From Clostridium sp. CAG:354_28_25 (GTDB taxonomy: Bacteria > Bacillota > Clostridia > TANB77 > CAG-508): 64,000 bases of DNA. The stretch's first letter is position 1; each line of letters starts with the position of its first letter. The position numbers and the translations under genes are program-made. The notes beneath the pieces were generated by a model. That model ran no database searches. It was given only the letters and a program-made list of their open reading frames with translations, and had not been told where the DNA came from. Positions 54,297 to 63,028 of the stretch are shown here, piece by piece. Where the stretch lies: the NCBI GenBank assembly GCA_001915925.1, contig MNRL01000018.1:1-64000 (forward strand), read 5' to 3'.

Positions 54297-54314
54297 CCTC
54301 CTTTTTGTAGGAGG
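54297..54314 (-). promoter_or_regulatory. Hairpin masking the toxin ribosome site
   Basis: On the minus strand CCTCC, TACAAAAA loop, GGAGG. The second arm is the toxin Shine-Dalgarno sequence, so the leader can fold to hide it. Sequestering hairpins of this kind keep Fst-type toxin mRNAs translated slowly. Confidence 0.65.
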
Positions 54315-54352
54315 CAAACCACATCTGCTTATTCTCATTTCCTGTAAGAAAT

Positions 54353-54381
54353 ACTATACAATATTTCTTTACAAAAAACAA
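54353..54381 (-). promoter_or_regulatory. Promoter of the toxin mRNA
   Basis: On the minus strand, TTGTTT (54376-54381), 17-base spacer, TATAGT (54353-54358). The predicted mRNA starts near 54346 with ACAGGAAATG, the same ten bases that start the opposing RNA at 54077. Confidence 0.6.
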
Positions 54382-54473
54382 GTAAACAATTTGATTATTT
54401 TTAATAATTTATTTTAATTTCTATTCTTTAAACTGCTAACTAAACAAAAGTTGTTATTCGACTTAAAATAAAA

Positions 54474-54502
54474 TTGTTAATTGTACTAATGGCTGTTATA
54501 AT
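54474..54502 (+). promoter_or_regulatory. Promoter of the MBL-fold hydrolase
   Basis: TTGTTA (54474-54479), 17-base spacer, TATAAT (54497-54502), leaving a leader of about 30 bases before ATG 54540. Confidence 0.65.
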
Positions 54503-54539
54503 GTTATTGAAAAATAGTAATTTTTTGAGGAAGATAAAT

Positions 54540-55268
54540 ATGGAAATTAATATTATTGGTAGCGGTTCAATTGGAGCTACAGATATGAGTGCATCTACTT
54601 TAATTGATAAAAAAATACTAATAGATGTACCAAATGGGATAGTGAAACATATAAAAAAATTAGGTTATAATACTGGAGAAATAGAAAGTATTTTAATTAC
54701 ACATTTACATGGAGATCATTTTTTTGATATACCATTTTTTATGTTCGATAGATATTTTCAGAAAAATGATAATTTAGTATGTATATATTGTCCAAAAGGA
54801 ACAAAAGAAAAAGTAAAATTACTATTTGACATAGGATTTCCAGGTGATTTTGATAGAATAAACCATGCTATAAATGTAAAATTTGTTGAATTTGATGGAG
54901 AAAGTAAAATTGAAGGAAAAGATTTTGTTGCATATTCTAAATATGTAAAACATGGAAATTTTGAACCAGCATATGGATATATAATCACTTTAAATAATAA
55001 AAAAATAGGATTTTCTGGAGATAGTAAATTCTGTAATGCTATTGAAAACATAGTGGCAGACACAGATATATCAATTTTAGATATGTCGCATGCACAAAAT
55101 GTGTCAGCTGCACATATGGGAATAGAAGATATAAAATATTTGTGTAATAAATACAAAAATAAAACTATAGTTTCAACACATATGCATGAATATACTAAAG
55201 GACAAGCTTTAAGTTTGAATATAAAAAATTTTATTGTAGGAAAAGATAATTTAAAAATTTCTATTTAG
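54540..55268 (+). CDS. MBL-fold metallo-hydrolase (RNase Z-like)
   Basis: The protein (242 residues) has the metallo-beta-lactamase fold: metal ligands in ITHLHGDHFFD (HxHxDH), later histidine near residue 139 (KHGNFE), aspartate in FSGDSKFC, and histidine in VSTHMHE. The pattern is closest to the RNase Z/arylsulfatase-like branch, but it is short and I cannot assign the substrate. ATG 54540 with GAGGAAG upstream is the start; longer in-frame starts overlap the promoter. It is a single-gene unit with a promoter and terminator. Confidence 0.82.
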   Translation: MEINIIGSGSIGATDMSASTLIDKKILIDVPNGIVKHIKKLGYNTGEIESILITHLHGDHFFDIPFFMFDRYFQKNDNLVCIYCPKGTKEKVKLLFDIGFPGDFDRINHAINVKFVEFDGESKIEGKDFVAYSKYVKHGNFEPAYGYIITLNNKKIGFSGDSKFCNAIENIVADTDISILDMSHAQNVSAAHMGIEDIKYLCNKYKNKTIVSTHMHEYTKGQALSLNIKNFIVGKDNLKISI

Positions 55269-55312
55269 TTAATAATTGGTGACAACTTACCAATCTGTTA
55301 ATTAACTAACGG

Positions 55313-55345
55313 AAAAAACATTAGGATAAAACCTAATGTTTTTTT
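55313..55345. terminator. Bidirectional terminator
   Basis: Arms AAAAAACATTAGG and CCTAATGTTTTTT with a short loop between the convergent hydrolase gene and the 122-residue gene. Confidence 0.82.
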
Positions 55346-55346
55346 G

Positions 55347-55715
55347 TTATCTTGCTCCTCTTGTTCTAGCAGCACCCTTTTCTTTTTCATCATCTACTTT
55401 TTCTTGACTGTTTTTTAATTTTTCTTCATGTGCTTTTACTACTTTTGAAGTATCTACTTTTCTTTTATATGAATCTAGTCCACCAAATTTTACAGTTTTT
55501 CCTGCTGAAACCTCTACATAATCTTTATTATCATCTAAAGTAGTCGCCTCCACTTTAGCTACTCCAGCTTTTACATCTGGTGTAACAGCTTCTTCTTGCA
55601 TTTCGTCTTCGTCTGTACCACCTAATTCTTTAAAGAAGTCTGCCATACTTCCAAAAACAGTCTCTTTTATAATTCCAAATATATTTCTTTTATTACTTAT
55701 AACTTTACTTTTCAT
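55347..55715 (-). CDS. Protein of unknown function, 122 residues
   Basis: I do not recognise a family. The N-terminal 30 residues could form an amphipathic helix (IFGIIKETVFGSMADFF). The remainder is charged and probably flexible, with GGLDSYKRKVDTSKVV and a basic tail ending GAARTRGAR. The ribosome site at the ATG (AGGAT) is weak, so an internal start such as the methionine before ADFFKEL is possible. It ends next to a terminator and lies downstream of no obvious operon partner. Confidence 0.5.
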   Translation of the reverse strand: MKSKVISNKRNIFGIIKETVFGSMADFFKELGGTDEDEMQEEAVTPDVKAGVAKVEATTLDDNKDYVEVSAGKTVKFGGLDSYKRKVDTSKVVKAHEEKLKNSQEKVDDEKEKGAARTRGAR

Positions 55716-55791
55716 AATTAATTATCCTAGCTATACTAAGATTTTCACCTCTCTTTTTATTTTATCTCCATAGATATATATATTATAGCAA

Positions 55792-55827
55792 AAAAACGCC
55801 TTAAAGTCAATCTTTTTAAGGCGTTTA
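55792..55827 (-). terminator. Terminator of the dnaG-rpoD operon
   Basis: On the minus strand, AAACGCCTTAAAAAG, loop, CTTTAAGGCGTTT, T run. It follows the rpoD stop codon by 43 bases. Confidence 0.85.
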
Positions 55828-55869
55828 CATAATCTTTTTGTTGCTTGTGCATTTAACTTTTTATTTATT

Positions 55870-57018
55870 TTAGCTCATATAATCTTTTAATTTTTTACTT
55901 CTACTTGGATGTCTTAATTTTCTTAAAGCTTTTGCTTCTATTTGTCTAATTCTTTCACGAGTTACCTTAAATTCTTTTCCTACTTCTTCCAAAGTACGAG
56001 CCTTTCCATCTTCCAATCCAAATCTTAGCTTTAATACTTTAGCTTCTCTAGGTGTTAATGTACTCATAACTTCTTCTAATTGCTCTTTTAACAATGTATA
56101 TGCTGCAGAATCTTGTGGTTCTGGAGAATCTTCGTCTTTTATAAAATCACCTAAGTGGCTATCATCTTCTTCACCAATTGGTGTCTCTAAAGAAACTGGG
56201 TCTTGAGCAATCTTTTGGATTTCCATAACCTTTTCAACTGGCATTTCCATCTCTTCTGCAATTTCTTCTTGCGTTGGCTCTCTACCTAACTGTTGTAATA
56301 AATGTCTAGAAGTACGAATTAATTTATTAATTGTTTCTACCATGTGTACTGGAATTCTTATAGTTCTAGCTTGATCTGCTATCGCTCTTGTAATAGCTTG
56401 TCTTATCCACCATGTTGCATAAGTACTAAATTTAAAACCTTTAGTATAATCAAACTTCTCAACAGCTTTTATAAGCCCCATATTACCTTCTTGTATTAAA
56501 TCTAAGAATAACATTCCTCTTCCAACATACTTTTTAGCAATACTTACAACTAATCTTAAGTTAGACTCTGCTAATTTTTGTTTAGCCTCTTCATCTCCCT
56601 CTAAAACTTTTTTTGCTAAGTCTAATTCTTCTTCATATGTAAGAAGTGGTATCTTACCTATTTCTCTTAAATACATTCTAACTGGGTCATCAATATTACT
56701 ACTCTCGTAACCAGCAACATCAATTTCATCTAATTTTAAATCTTCTACTTCTTGTAAATCTTCTTCGTCAGGACCTTCTTCGTCTAAATCGTCATCTTTA
56801 CCAATATCAACACCCATTTTTTCTAAAGCATCAAATACTCTTTCCATCTGTTCTGTTGATAAATCGTCTAACTCAGCTGCTAAATCCCCATAAGTTATTT
56901 TTTTATTCTTCTTTGCAAAATCTAATATTCTTTTTACCTTTTTTTCTGTTTCTGCTCTTTCGATTTCTTGAGCATCATTTTTTTCTGTTATTTCTTCTTG
57001 TCCTTCTATCTTTTTCAT
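55870..57018 (-). CDS. rpoD: RNA polymerase primary sigma factor RpoD (SigA)
   Basis: RpoD directs transcription of housekeeping genes. The protein (382 residues) has region 1.2 ([17 protein letters not shown]), region 2 ([20 protein letters not shown] then [10 protein letters not shown]), region 3, and region 4.2 with the helix-turn-helix [20 protein letters not shown]. An acidic stretch between about 80 and 100 fits region 1.1. It follows dnaG after 13 bases with GGAGG before the ATG. No anomaly is visible. Confidence 0.97.
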   Translation of the reverse strand: MKKIEGQEEITEKNDAQEIERAETEKKVKRILDFAKKNKKITYGDLAAELDDLSTEQMERVFDALEKMGVDIGKDDDLDEEGPDEEDLQEVEDLKLDEIDVAGYESSNIDDPVRMYLREIGKIPLLTYEEELDLAKKVLEGDEEAKQKLAESNLRLVVSIAKKYVGRGMLFLDLIQEGNMGLIKAVEKFDYTKGFKFSTYATWWIRQAITRAIADQARTIRIPVHMVETINKLIRTSRHLLQQLGREPTQEEIAEEMEMPVEKVMEIQKIAQDPVSLETPIGEEDDSHLGDFIKDEDSPEPQDSAAYTLLKEQLEEVMSTLTPREAKVLKLRFGLEDGKARTLEEVGKEFKVTRERIRQIEAKALRKLRHPSRSKKLKDYMS

Positions 57019-57031
57019 TATAACCTCCTAG

Positions 57032-58813
57032 TTATTTCGCAAGTTTAATAATTATGTCATTTAATTCTCTTTCAAGTGCTAACTTACTTTCATTATCAAG
57101 TTCAGAATCTTCTAAAGATTTTAATATTTCATCTCGTTTTTCTTTTAAGTTTTCTCTTTCATATGTATTTAAAATATCATCTATTCCTTTGTCTATATCT
57201 GTAATACCATAATCTTTTGCCATAATTTCTGTTATGTGATTTATAATATCTTCATCCTCGAATAAACTTAAAACATCATATATTTCTGTTATACCCTTTT
57301 CATATTCTGCATAAACTCTTTCTAAAATCTTTTTATTTTTTTCATATTTAAAATCTTCAGGCTTTATCTTGTTTTTTATTTTAGAATATACATTTGCATT
57401 AGACATAAGCAACATTGCAATTATTGTATTTTCCCTTTTTAATCTTGCCTCACTAATTTTAGTATCTTCTTTTTTTACTATGTTATACTGAGTATTTCTT
57501 TTTTCTAGAATTTTAGAACTAGCATTTTTAGGATATAATATTTTTTTAATTTCCGAATATAATGCTTCTTTAGAAATATCATAATCTTTTGAAATTTTTT
57601 CTATATATATTTCTTGTTCCATACTGTTTTCGACTCTTGCTAATATTTTTGCAACTTCATTTAAGAATTTTATTTTGTCCGCAGTATTGTCAAGATTTAA
57701 TGTTCTTTTTAAAACTCTAACTTTAAACTCTACTAAAGATATTGCATCATCAATACATTTTTTTAGTCTTTCTGACCCATATTTTGTAACATATTCATCT
57801 GGGTCTTTTGCTCCAGAAATTTGTAAAACTCGAACATCACAACCTAAATTTCTTAATATATCTAGACCTCTTACTATAGCTTCTTGCCCAGCACCATCAG
57901 CATCATAACCTAATATAATTTGCTCCGAACTTCGTCTTAAGAGCCTTCCTTGTGCCTCTGTCATTGCTGTACCTAAAGAAGCTACCACATTTGTTATGCC
58001 TCTTTGATGTAATGATATAACATCCATATATCCTTCTACTATTAAGATTTTTTTTGTATCATGTTTTTTTGCATTATATAGACCAAATAAATGTCTACCT
58101 TTACTATATACTAAATTTTCTGGTGAATTTATATACTTAGGTTTAGAATCATCTAAAACTCTACCACCAAAAGCTATAATTCTGCCCCTTACATCTTGTA
58201 TAGGAAACATTAATCTGTGCCTAAATCTGTCTATAAATTGACCTCGGTCATTTTTGTTTACCAAGTCTGAAGCTAATATTGCTTCATCAGAAAAGCCTTT
58301 GCTTTTTAGGAAATTATATAATTCATTAAAATTACCTGAATAACCAATTAAGAACTCTTTTAATGTTGCATTATTTAATTTTCTTTTTTTAACATATTCT
58401 TGCGCAGGTTTAGCTGTTGGCTTGTACAAATTCTCATGATAAAAATATGCTGCTTCTTTATTTATTTGATATATTTTGTCTTTTAATTCTTGAGTTTTAT
58501 TATCGCCAATACTTTCTAATTTTGGTAATGTTATATTCGCTCGTTCTGCAAGTAATTCTATACTTTCTCTAAAATTAATTCCTTCTATCTTACTTATAAA
58601 GTGAATTACATTGCCTCCAACACCACAACCAAAACAATGAAATATTTGCTTATCTGGAGAAACTGCAAAAGAAGGTGATTTCTCGTTGTGAAATGGACAT
58701 AATCCAAAATAATTTCTTCCACTTCTTTTTAAATGTACATATTGTGATACAACGTCTACAATATCATTATTGTTTTTTATTTCATCTATAAGTTCATCAC
58801 TATATCGTATCAT
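57032..58813 (-). CDS. dnaG: DNA primase DnaG
   Basis: DnaG makes the RNA primers for DNA replication. The protein (593 residues) has the N-terminal CHC2 zinc domain (CPFHNEKSPSF and FHCFGCGVGG). The catalytic core follows with the TOPRIM motif VEGYMDVISLHQRG and GYDADGAGQEA, then a C-terminal helicase-binding region. It is the first gene of the dnaG-rpoD operon, a widespread arrangement. ATG 58813 is preceded by AAAGGTAGG. Confidence 0.96.
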   Translation of the reverse strand: MIRYSDELIDEIKNNNDIVDVVSQYVHLKRSGRNYFGLCPFHNEKSPSFAVSPDKQIFHCFGCGVGGNVIHFISKIEGINFRESIELLAERANITLPKLESIGDNKTQELKDKIYQINKEAAYFYHENLYKPTAKPAQEYVKKRKLNNATLKEFLIGYSGNFNELYNFLKSKGFSDEAILASDLVNKNDRGQFIDRFRHRLMFPIQDVRGRIIAFGGRVLDDSKPKYINSPENLVYSKGRHLFGLYNAKKHDTKKILIVEGYMDVISLHQRGITNVVASLGTAMTEAQGRLLRRSSEQIILGYDADGAGQEAIVRGLDILRNLGCDVRVLQISGAKDPDEYVTKYGSERLKKCIDDAISLVEFKVRVLKRTLNLDNTADKIKFLNEVAKILARVENSMEQEIYIEKISKDYDISKEALYSEIKKILYPKNASSKILEKRNTQYNIVKKEDTKISEARLKRENTIIAMLLMSNANVYSKIKNKIKPEDFKYEKNKKILERVYAEYEKGITEIYDVLSLFEDEDIINHITEIMAKDYGITDIDKGIDDILNTYERENLKEKRDEILKSLEDSELDNESKLALERELNDIIIKLAK

Positions 58814-59168
58814 TTTCCTACCTTTCTTTTACAAAGAACTTTGCTATCTACTTTTTCCTTATTTTGTAAATGTTTTTTTCGTTTTTTTGCATTATTGCGC
58901 AAAATTCCCCTATAAATTAATATTCGACAACTTAACAATAAATCCTTCTTTTATGTATACAAAACTATATTTTTAGAAGGAAATTTTTGCAAAAAATTAA
59001 CTCCTGTCAAATTAAAATTGGCTTCGCCTAATTTTTACAAGAGTTATCTTTTGATTAAAATATAATTGGTGTGTTTACATTCATAATTTAAATACACCAA
59101 TTACATTTTTCATTGTTAGCTATACAGACAATAAAAGAAAGAAATTAAAATTTCTTTCTCACTAAGTA
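58814..59168. other. Intergenic region upstream of dnaG
   Basis: This stretch of 355 bases has no coding frame with a ribosome site. It holds an imperfect hairpin at about 59007-59053 (arms AACTC...AAATTGGC and GCC...GAGTT), another at 59069-59103 (AATTGGTGT and ACACCAATT), and the carD terminator at 59131-59160. The dnaG promoter must lie here, but I could not choose a clear one. Confidence 0.55.
59131..59160 (-). terminator. Terminator of carD
   Basis: On the minus strand AGAAAGAAATTT, AAATTTCTTTC-type arms, then TTTTATT. It starts nine bases after the carD stop codon. Confidence 0.7.
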
Positions 59169-59762
59169 TTAATCATTAGATGCTTTTTTATTTATATCAT
59201 CTGAATTAAATGGTATAAATTTGCTTACAATATCACTGCTTATATCTGATGCAGAAATATTTGAGTCTACTTTATATTCTTCATATGATGTTGAAATTTT
59301 ACTATCAACCATTTGCTCTATTTCGTCTTGTGTAGCATGTTCTGTTAGTACAAGTTCACTTACTAAAATTTGTTTTGCGTTATTTAGCATTTTCTTTTCG
59401 CCTGTAGATAAACCTTTTTCTTTTTGCTTAAAGCTTAAGTTCCTAACAACGTCTGCAACTTTATATATGTCTCCACTTTTCATTTTATCCATATTATCTC
59501 TATAACGCTTGTTCCAGTTCATAGACATTTCTGTTTCGTCTGACTCTAAAACTCTGAATACTTTTTCGGCACTGCTCTTATCTATTATGCTTCTTACCCC
59601 TATTTCTTCAGCTTTAGCTGTTGGCACCATTACTTTAACTTCACCTGGCATCTTTAGTATATAGTACGCTTGCTTCTCCCCTAAGATATCCTTTTCTTCT
59701 ATTGCATCTATTACTCCTGCCCCATGCATAGGGTAAACAATTTTATCGCCTACATTAAACAT
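59169..59762 (-). CDS. carD: CarD family transcription regulator
   Basis: CarD proteins bind RNA polymerase beta and stabilise open complexes at promoters. The N-terminal Tudor-like domain (FNVGDKIVYPMHGAGVIDAI, about 1-60) is followed by a helical DNA-binding domain (about 70-150, with the WNKRYRDN motif). The C-terminal tail of about 50 residues is acidic and Ser-rich, longer than in minimal members. ATG 59762 is preceded by AAAGGAGTG and is better than an upstream in-frame start at 59780. It forms its own unit. Confidence 0.88.
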   Translation of the reverse strand: MFNVGDKIVYPMHGAGVIDAIEEKDILGEKQAYYILKMPGEVKVMVPTAKAEEIGVRSIIDKSSAEKVFRVLESDETEMSMNWNKRYRDNMDKMKSGDIYKVADVVRNLSFKQKEKGLSTGEKKMLNNAKQILVSELVLTEHATQDEIEQMVDSKISTSYEEYKVDSNISASDISSDIVSKFIPFNSDDINKKASND

Positions 59763-59815
59763 GCAAGTCACTCCTTTCAATGTCTATTCAATTATCAACA
59801 CTCTTATTATACTAC

Positions 59816-59847
59816 AAAAATTACCAAAAGTCAAAACTTTTGGTAAT
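59816..59847 (-). terminator. Terminator of the dUTPase gene
   Basis: Arms ATTACCAAAAG and CTTTTGGTAAT with a TCAAAA loop and a T run on the minus strand. Confidence 0.8.
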
Positions 59848-59855
59848 GGTTTTTT

Positions 59856-59901
59856 AGCCTTAAAATCGCCAAAACCGTTAGTAATTCAGCATTTTAAGGC
59901 T
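59856..59901 (-). other. Second hairpin after the dUTPase gene
   Basis: Arms AGCCTTAAAAT and ATTTTAAGGCT around about 24 bases. It lies 3' of the gene and before the terminator, so it may protect the mRNA end. Confidence 0.5.
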
Positions 59902-59950
59902 TATATATTTTTTGTTGTGTTTTTGGATTCTCTACTACTTATTCGAATTC

Positions 59951-60415
59951 CTATTTCTTATCTGTAGAACCAAATCCTCCTACTCTTGTTCCTTCTGCTA
60001 CATCATCATCTGTTGTTAAAAATTTTTGGAATATAACTTGCCCAATTACATCTCCTTTTTTTACCTCGATATCATGGTCTTGGAAATTAAAATATTGAAA
60101 ATAAAAATGTCCATCATTAGATTCATTTTCATAATAATCTGCATCTATTATACCTATACTATTTGCCATTACAAATCCTTTTTTAGGCCCGCTACTTCTG
60201 TTTGCTAACATATACCATTCATCATCTTGGCAATATGCTTTTAACCCTGTTGGAATTAAAGTTGGTTTTATTCCTGGTTTGTATGCAGGTATAACAACAT
60301 CTTCTGCTGCTTCTACATCATATGCAGCCGCATGTTTTGTTTTTCTTACTGGAATATGTATGTCCTTATCTTCCCATCCTTTTGCTATTTCAAATCCTCT
60401 TAATCTTTTTGCCAT
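59951..60415 (-). CDS. dut: Deoxyuridine 5'-triphosphate nucleotidohydrolase (dUTPase), trimeric family
   Basis: This enzyme hydrolyses dUTP to dUMP and pyrophosphate, keeping uracil out of DNA. The protein (154 residues) has the dUTPase motifs in order: AAAYDVEAAED (motif 1), NRSSGPKKGF (motif 2), GIIDADYYEN (motif 3), GDVIGQVIFQKF (motif 4) and the glycine-rich C-terminal VGGFGSTDKK (motif 5). The AAAYD version of motif 1 and the extended segment between motifs 3 and 4 resemble phage and clostridial members. AGGAGAG precedes ATG 60415. A uracil-DNA glycosylase at 2.7 kb is the matching repair step. Confidence 0.9.
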   Translation of the reverse strand: MAKRLRGFEIAKGWEDKDIHIPVRKTKHAAAYDVEAAEDVVIPAYKPGIKPTLIPTGLKAYCQDDEWYMLANRSSGPKKGFVMANSIGIIDADYYENESNDGHFYFQYFNFQDHDIEVKKGDVIGQVIFQKFLTTDDDVAEGTRVGGFGSTDKK

Positions 60416-60594
60416 ATTAATCTCTCCTTTATTATTCCTTTACTTTTCATATTTTATATTAATATTTTTATTTGTCAATACTCTAATTTCTTGCATATTA
60501 TAAAATAACAGATTATGTTACCATTAAAAAATATATCTTTATATATTTGGTCATAGTCAATTTTACTTATTACATTTATTGGTGGTGAATTACT

Positions 60595-60825
60595 ATGAAT
60601 TTTTGCTCATTAGATACAGTAAAAATAGGCAAAACTTCTAAAATTATAGATATAAATTGCAATCAACTTATAAAAAGAAGGTTATTTGATTTAGGAATTA
60701 TAGAAAATTCTAATATTACACCTGTATTTAGAAGTCCTTTTAAAGATCCTACTGCATACTTAATAAGGGGAACTATAATCGCACTCAGAAGCGAAGATAC
60801 ACAAAAAATTATTGTAACTATATAA
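60595..60825 (+). CDS. feoA: Ferrous iron transport protein FeoA
   Basis: FeoA is a small cytosolic SH3-like protein that helps FeoB import Fe2+. The protein (76 residues) has the typical core RRLFDLGIIENSNITPV and ends with an SH3-like strand pair. ATG 60595 has GGTGGTGA upstream. feoB begins 37 bases later, so they form an operon. Confidence 0.9.
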   Translation: MNFCSLDTVKIGKTSKIIDINCNQLIKRRLFDLGIIENSNITPVFRSPFKDPTAYLIRGTIIALRSEDTQKIIVTI

Positions 60826-60862
60826 ATAAACTCTTCATATTATTAAATACAGAGGTGATTTT

Positions 60863-62935
60863 ATGTCTTCTTATAAAGTTGCACTTGTTGGAAATCCTAA
60901 TGTTGGCAAATCCACAATTTTTAATAGTTTAACCGGAATGAAACAGCATACTGGTAATTGGACTGGAAAAACAGTTGGTAATTGCGAAGGGCATTATAAC
61001 TTTAATAATGACAATTTTAGTATTGTTGATATTCCAGGAACCTATTCTTTAATGTCTAATTCTGAGGAAGAAGAAATTGCTAGAAATTTTATTTGCTTTG
61101 AGAAGCTTGATGCTATAGTAATTGTTGTTGATGCAACTTCTTTAGAACGAAATCTAAACTTAGTGTTTCAAATAATGGAAATTACATCTAACATAATAGT
61201 TTGTGTAAACTTATTAGATGAGGCAAAGAAAAAAGGAATAGCTATAGATTTAAAAAAATTAGCTATTCTATTAGGCGTACCAGTAGTAGGTACAATTGGG
61301 AAAAAGAAAAAAACATTAGTTAATCTAAAAAACGAGATTACTAATGTTTGCTCTGGCAAAATTTCTCCTATACCTAAGATTATCAAATATATTCCAATCA
61401 TAGAAGACAGCATAGCTTTACTTTCGCCTGAGATAGATATTCCTTTTCCTCTTTCTAGATGGATTTCGTTAAAATTAATATGTAATAACGAAAGGTTGCT
61501 TTCCTCAATTTCTAATAATTTTCAAGTTAATTTAATTACACCTAATATAAATACAAAATTGGATGAAATTAGCTATTTACTTGCCCGAAATGATATAAAT
61601 GCTTCTAATATAGAAAATTCTTTATTAACTAGTATTCTAAAGCAATGCGAAAATATTACTAATGCTGTTTGTACATATAAAGAAGTTAATTATACAAAAC
61701 GAACAATAAAAATAGATAAAATATTAACTTCCAAAAAATTCGGAATTCCAATAATGCTGCTTTTTCTTTGTTTATTATTTTGGATTACAATAGTTGGAGC
61801 AAATTATCCTTCCCAACTTTTATCAGATTTCTTTGCTAGCTTAAAAGAGAAAATTTTAGTTTTCTTTGAATATGTACATTCTCCTACCTGGCTTACCAGC
61901 TTACTTGTAAATGGAGTATATCAAACTGTTACATGGGTTATCTCTGTTATGCTTCCACCTATGGCAATATTCTTTCCTCTATTTACTATTCTGGAAGATT
62001 TGGGATTTTTGCCTAGAATTGCTTTTAATTTGGATAGATGTTTTAAATGTGCATGTACTTCTGGTAAACAGGCACTTACCATGTGCATGGGGTTTGGTTG
62101 TAACGCTGCAGCAGTTATAGGAACAAGAATAATAAATTCTCCAAGAGAAAAATTAATTGCAATACTAACAAATTGTTTCGTTCCCTGTAATGGAAGATTT
62201 CCATTTTTAATTACTGTGGCAACAATATTTATTTCAGGTTCTATAGCAGGTATATTTTCTGGATTAGTTGCAGCAGTATTAGTTATGCTAGTAGTTTTAT
62301 TAGGAATTTTATTAACATTATTAGTCTCAAAAATACTATCTAAAACTATATTAAAAGGACTTCCATCATCTTTCACTTTAGAGCTACCACCATATAGAAC
62401 TCCACAAATTGGCAAAATATTAATTCGCTCATTATTTGATAGAACTCTATTTGTATTAGGTAAAGCTATTTCTATAGCTGCACCTGCTGGAATTGTAATA
62501 TGGTTGTTTTCTAATATTAACATCGGCGAAGTATCCATATTAGATTTTATTGCAAACACTTTAAATCCATTTGCAAAAATAATTGGTTTAGATGGATATA
62601 TTTTAACAGGTTTTATCTTAGGAATTCCTGCGAACGAAATTGTACTACCAATAATTTTAATGGGATATTTAAAAAACAAAGAATTAATAGATATCGAAAA
62701 TGTTGCTGTAATTGGAAATATTTTAAACTCAAATGGTTGGACTCTACTTACCGCAATTAATGTAATGATATTTACATTATTGCATTTTCCTTGTGGTACT
62801 ACTTTACTTACAATAAAAAAAGAAACAAAAAGTATAAAATGGACTATTGTTTCTTTCCTTCTTCCTACCTTGTGTGGAATTATAATATGTTTTATTACCA
62901 CACAAACATATAATCTAATTAATTTACTAATTTAG
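60863..62935 (+). CDS. feoB: Ferrous iron transporter FeoB
   Basis: FeoB is the GTP-dependent Fe2+ permease of the cytoplasmic membrane. The protein (690 residues) has an N-terminal G-protein domain with GNPNVGKST (G1), DIPGTYSL (G3) and NLLDE (G4). A helical linker domain leads to two Gate domains with the conserved MCMGFGCNAAAVIGTRI and PCNGRFPFL segments and about eight membrane helices. It is normal in length. GGTGA precedes ATG 60863. This fits an anaerobe that takes up ferrous iron. Confidence 0.94.
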   Translation: MSSYKVALVGNPNVGKSTIFNSLTGMKQHTGNWTGKTVGNCEGHYNFNNDNFSIVDIPGTYSLMSNSEEEEIARNFICFEKLDAIVIVVDATSLERNLNLVFQIMEITSNIIVCVNLLDEAKKKGIAIDLKKLAILLGVPVVGTIGKKKKTLVNLKNEITNVCSGKISPIPKIIKYIPIIEDSIALLSPEIDIPFPLSRWISLKLICNNERLLSSISNNFQVNLITPNINTKLDEISYLLARNDINASNIENSLLTSILKQCENITNAVCTYKEVNYTKRTIKIDKILTSKKFGIPIMLLFLCLLFWITIVGANYPSQLLSDFFASLKEKILVFFEYVHSPTWLTSLLVNGVYQTVTWVISVMLPPMAIFFPLFTILEDLGFLPRIAFNLDRCFKCACTSGKQALTMCMGFGCNAAAVIGTRIINSPREKLIAILTNCFVPCNGRFPFLITVATIFISGSIAGIFSGLVAAVLVMLVVLLGILLTLLVSKILSKTILKGLPSSFTLELPPYRTPQIGKILIRSLFDRTLFVLGKAISIAAPAGIVIWLFSNINIGEVSILDFIANTLNPFAKIIGLDGYILTGFILGIPANEIVLPIILMGYLKNKELIDIENVAVIGNILNSNGWTLLTAINVMIFTLLHFPCGTTLLTIKKETKSIKWTIVSFLLPTLCGIIICFITTQTYNLINLLI

Positions 62936-62941
62936 GAAATT

Positions 62942-63018
62942 CGGGATTTGGGGGCTCCAGGATTTGAGGATGTTCCTATAATCCCGAAAAGGGAAAAAAG
63001 GAACGTTCCCAAATCCCG
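62942..63018. repeat. REP-like repeats, family A, tandem pair
   Basis: A 45-base variant at 62942-62986 (CGGGATTTG...ATCCCG, with an inserted second half) and a unit at 62991-63018 beginning GGGAAAAAAGG and ending AAATCCCG. The same two-unit arrangement occurs at 8689-8757. It lies between convergent feoB and the Ppx-like gene. Confidence 0.75.
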
Positions 63019-63028
63019 ATACAAATTC

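Noticed and set aside
54044..54310. A plus-strand protein-coding frame across the antitoxin RNA
   Set aside because: No ribosome site; it runs through the terminator hairpin and antisense to the toxin gene.
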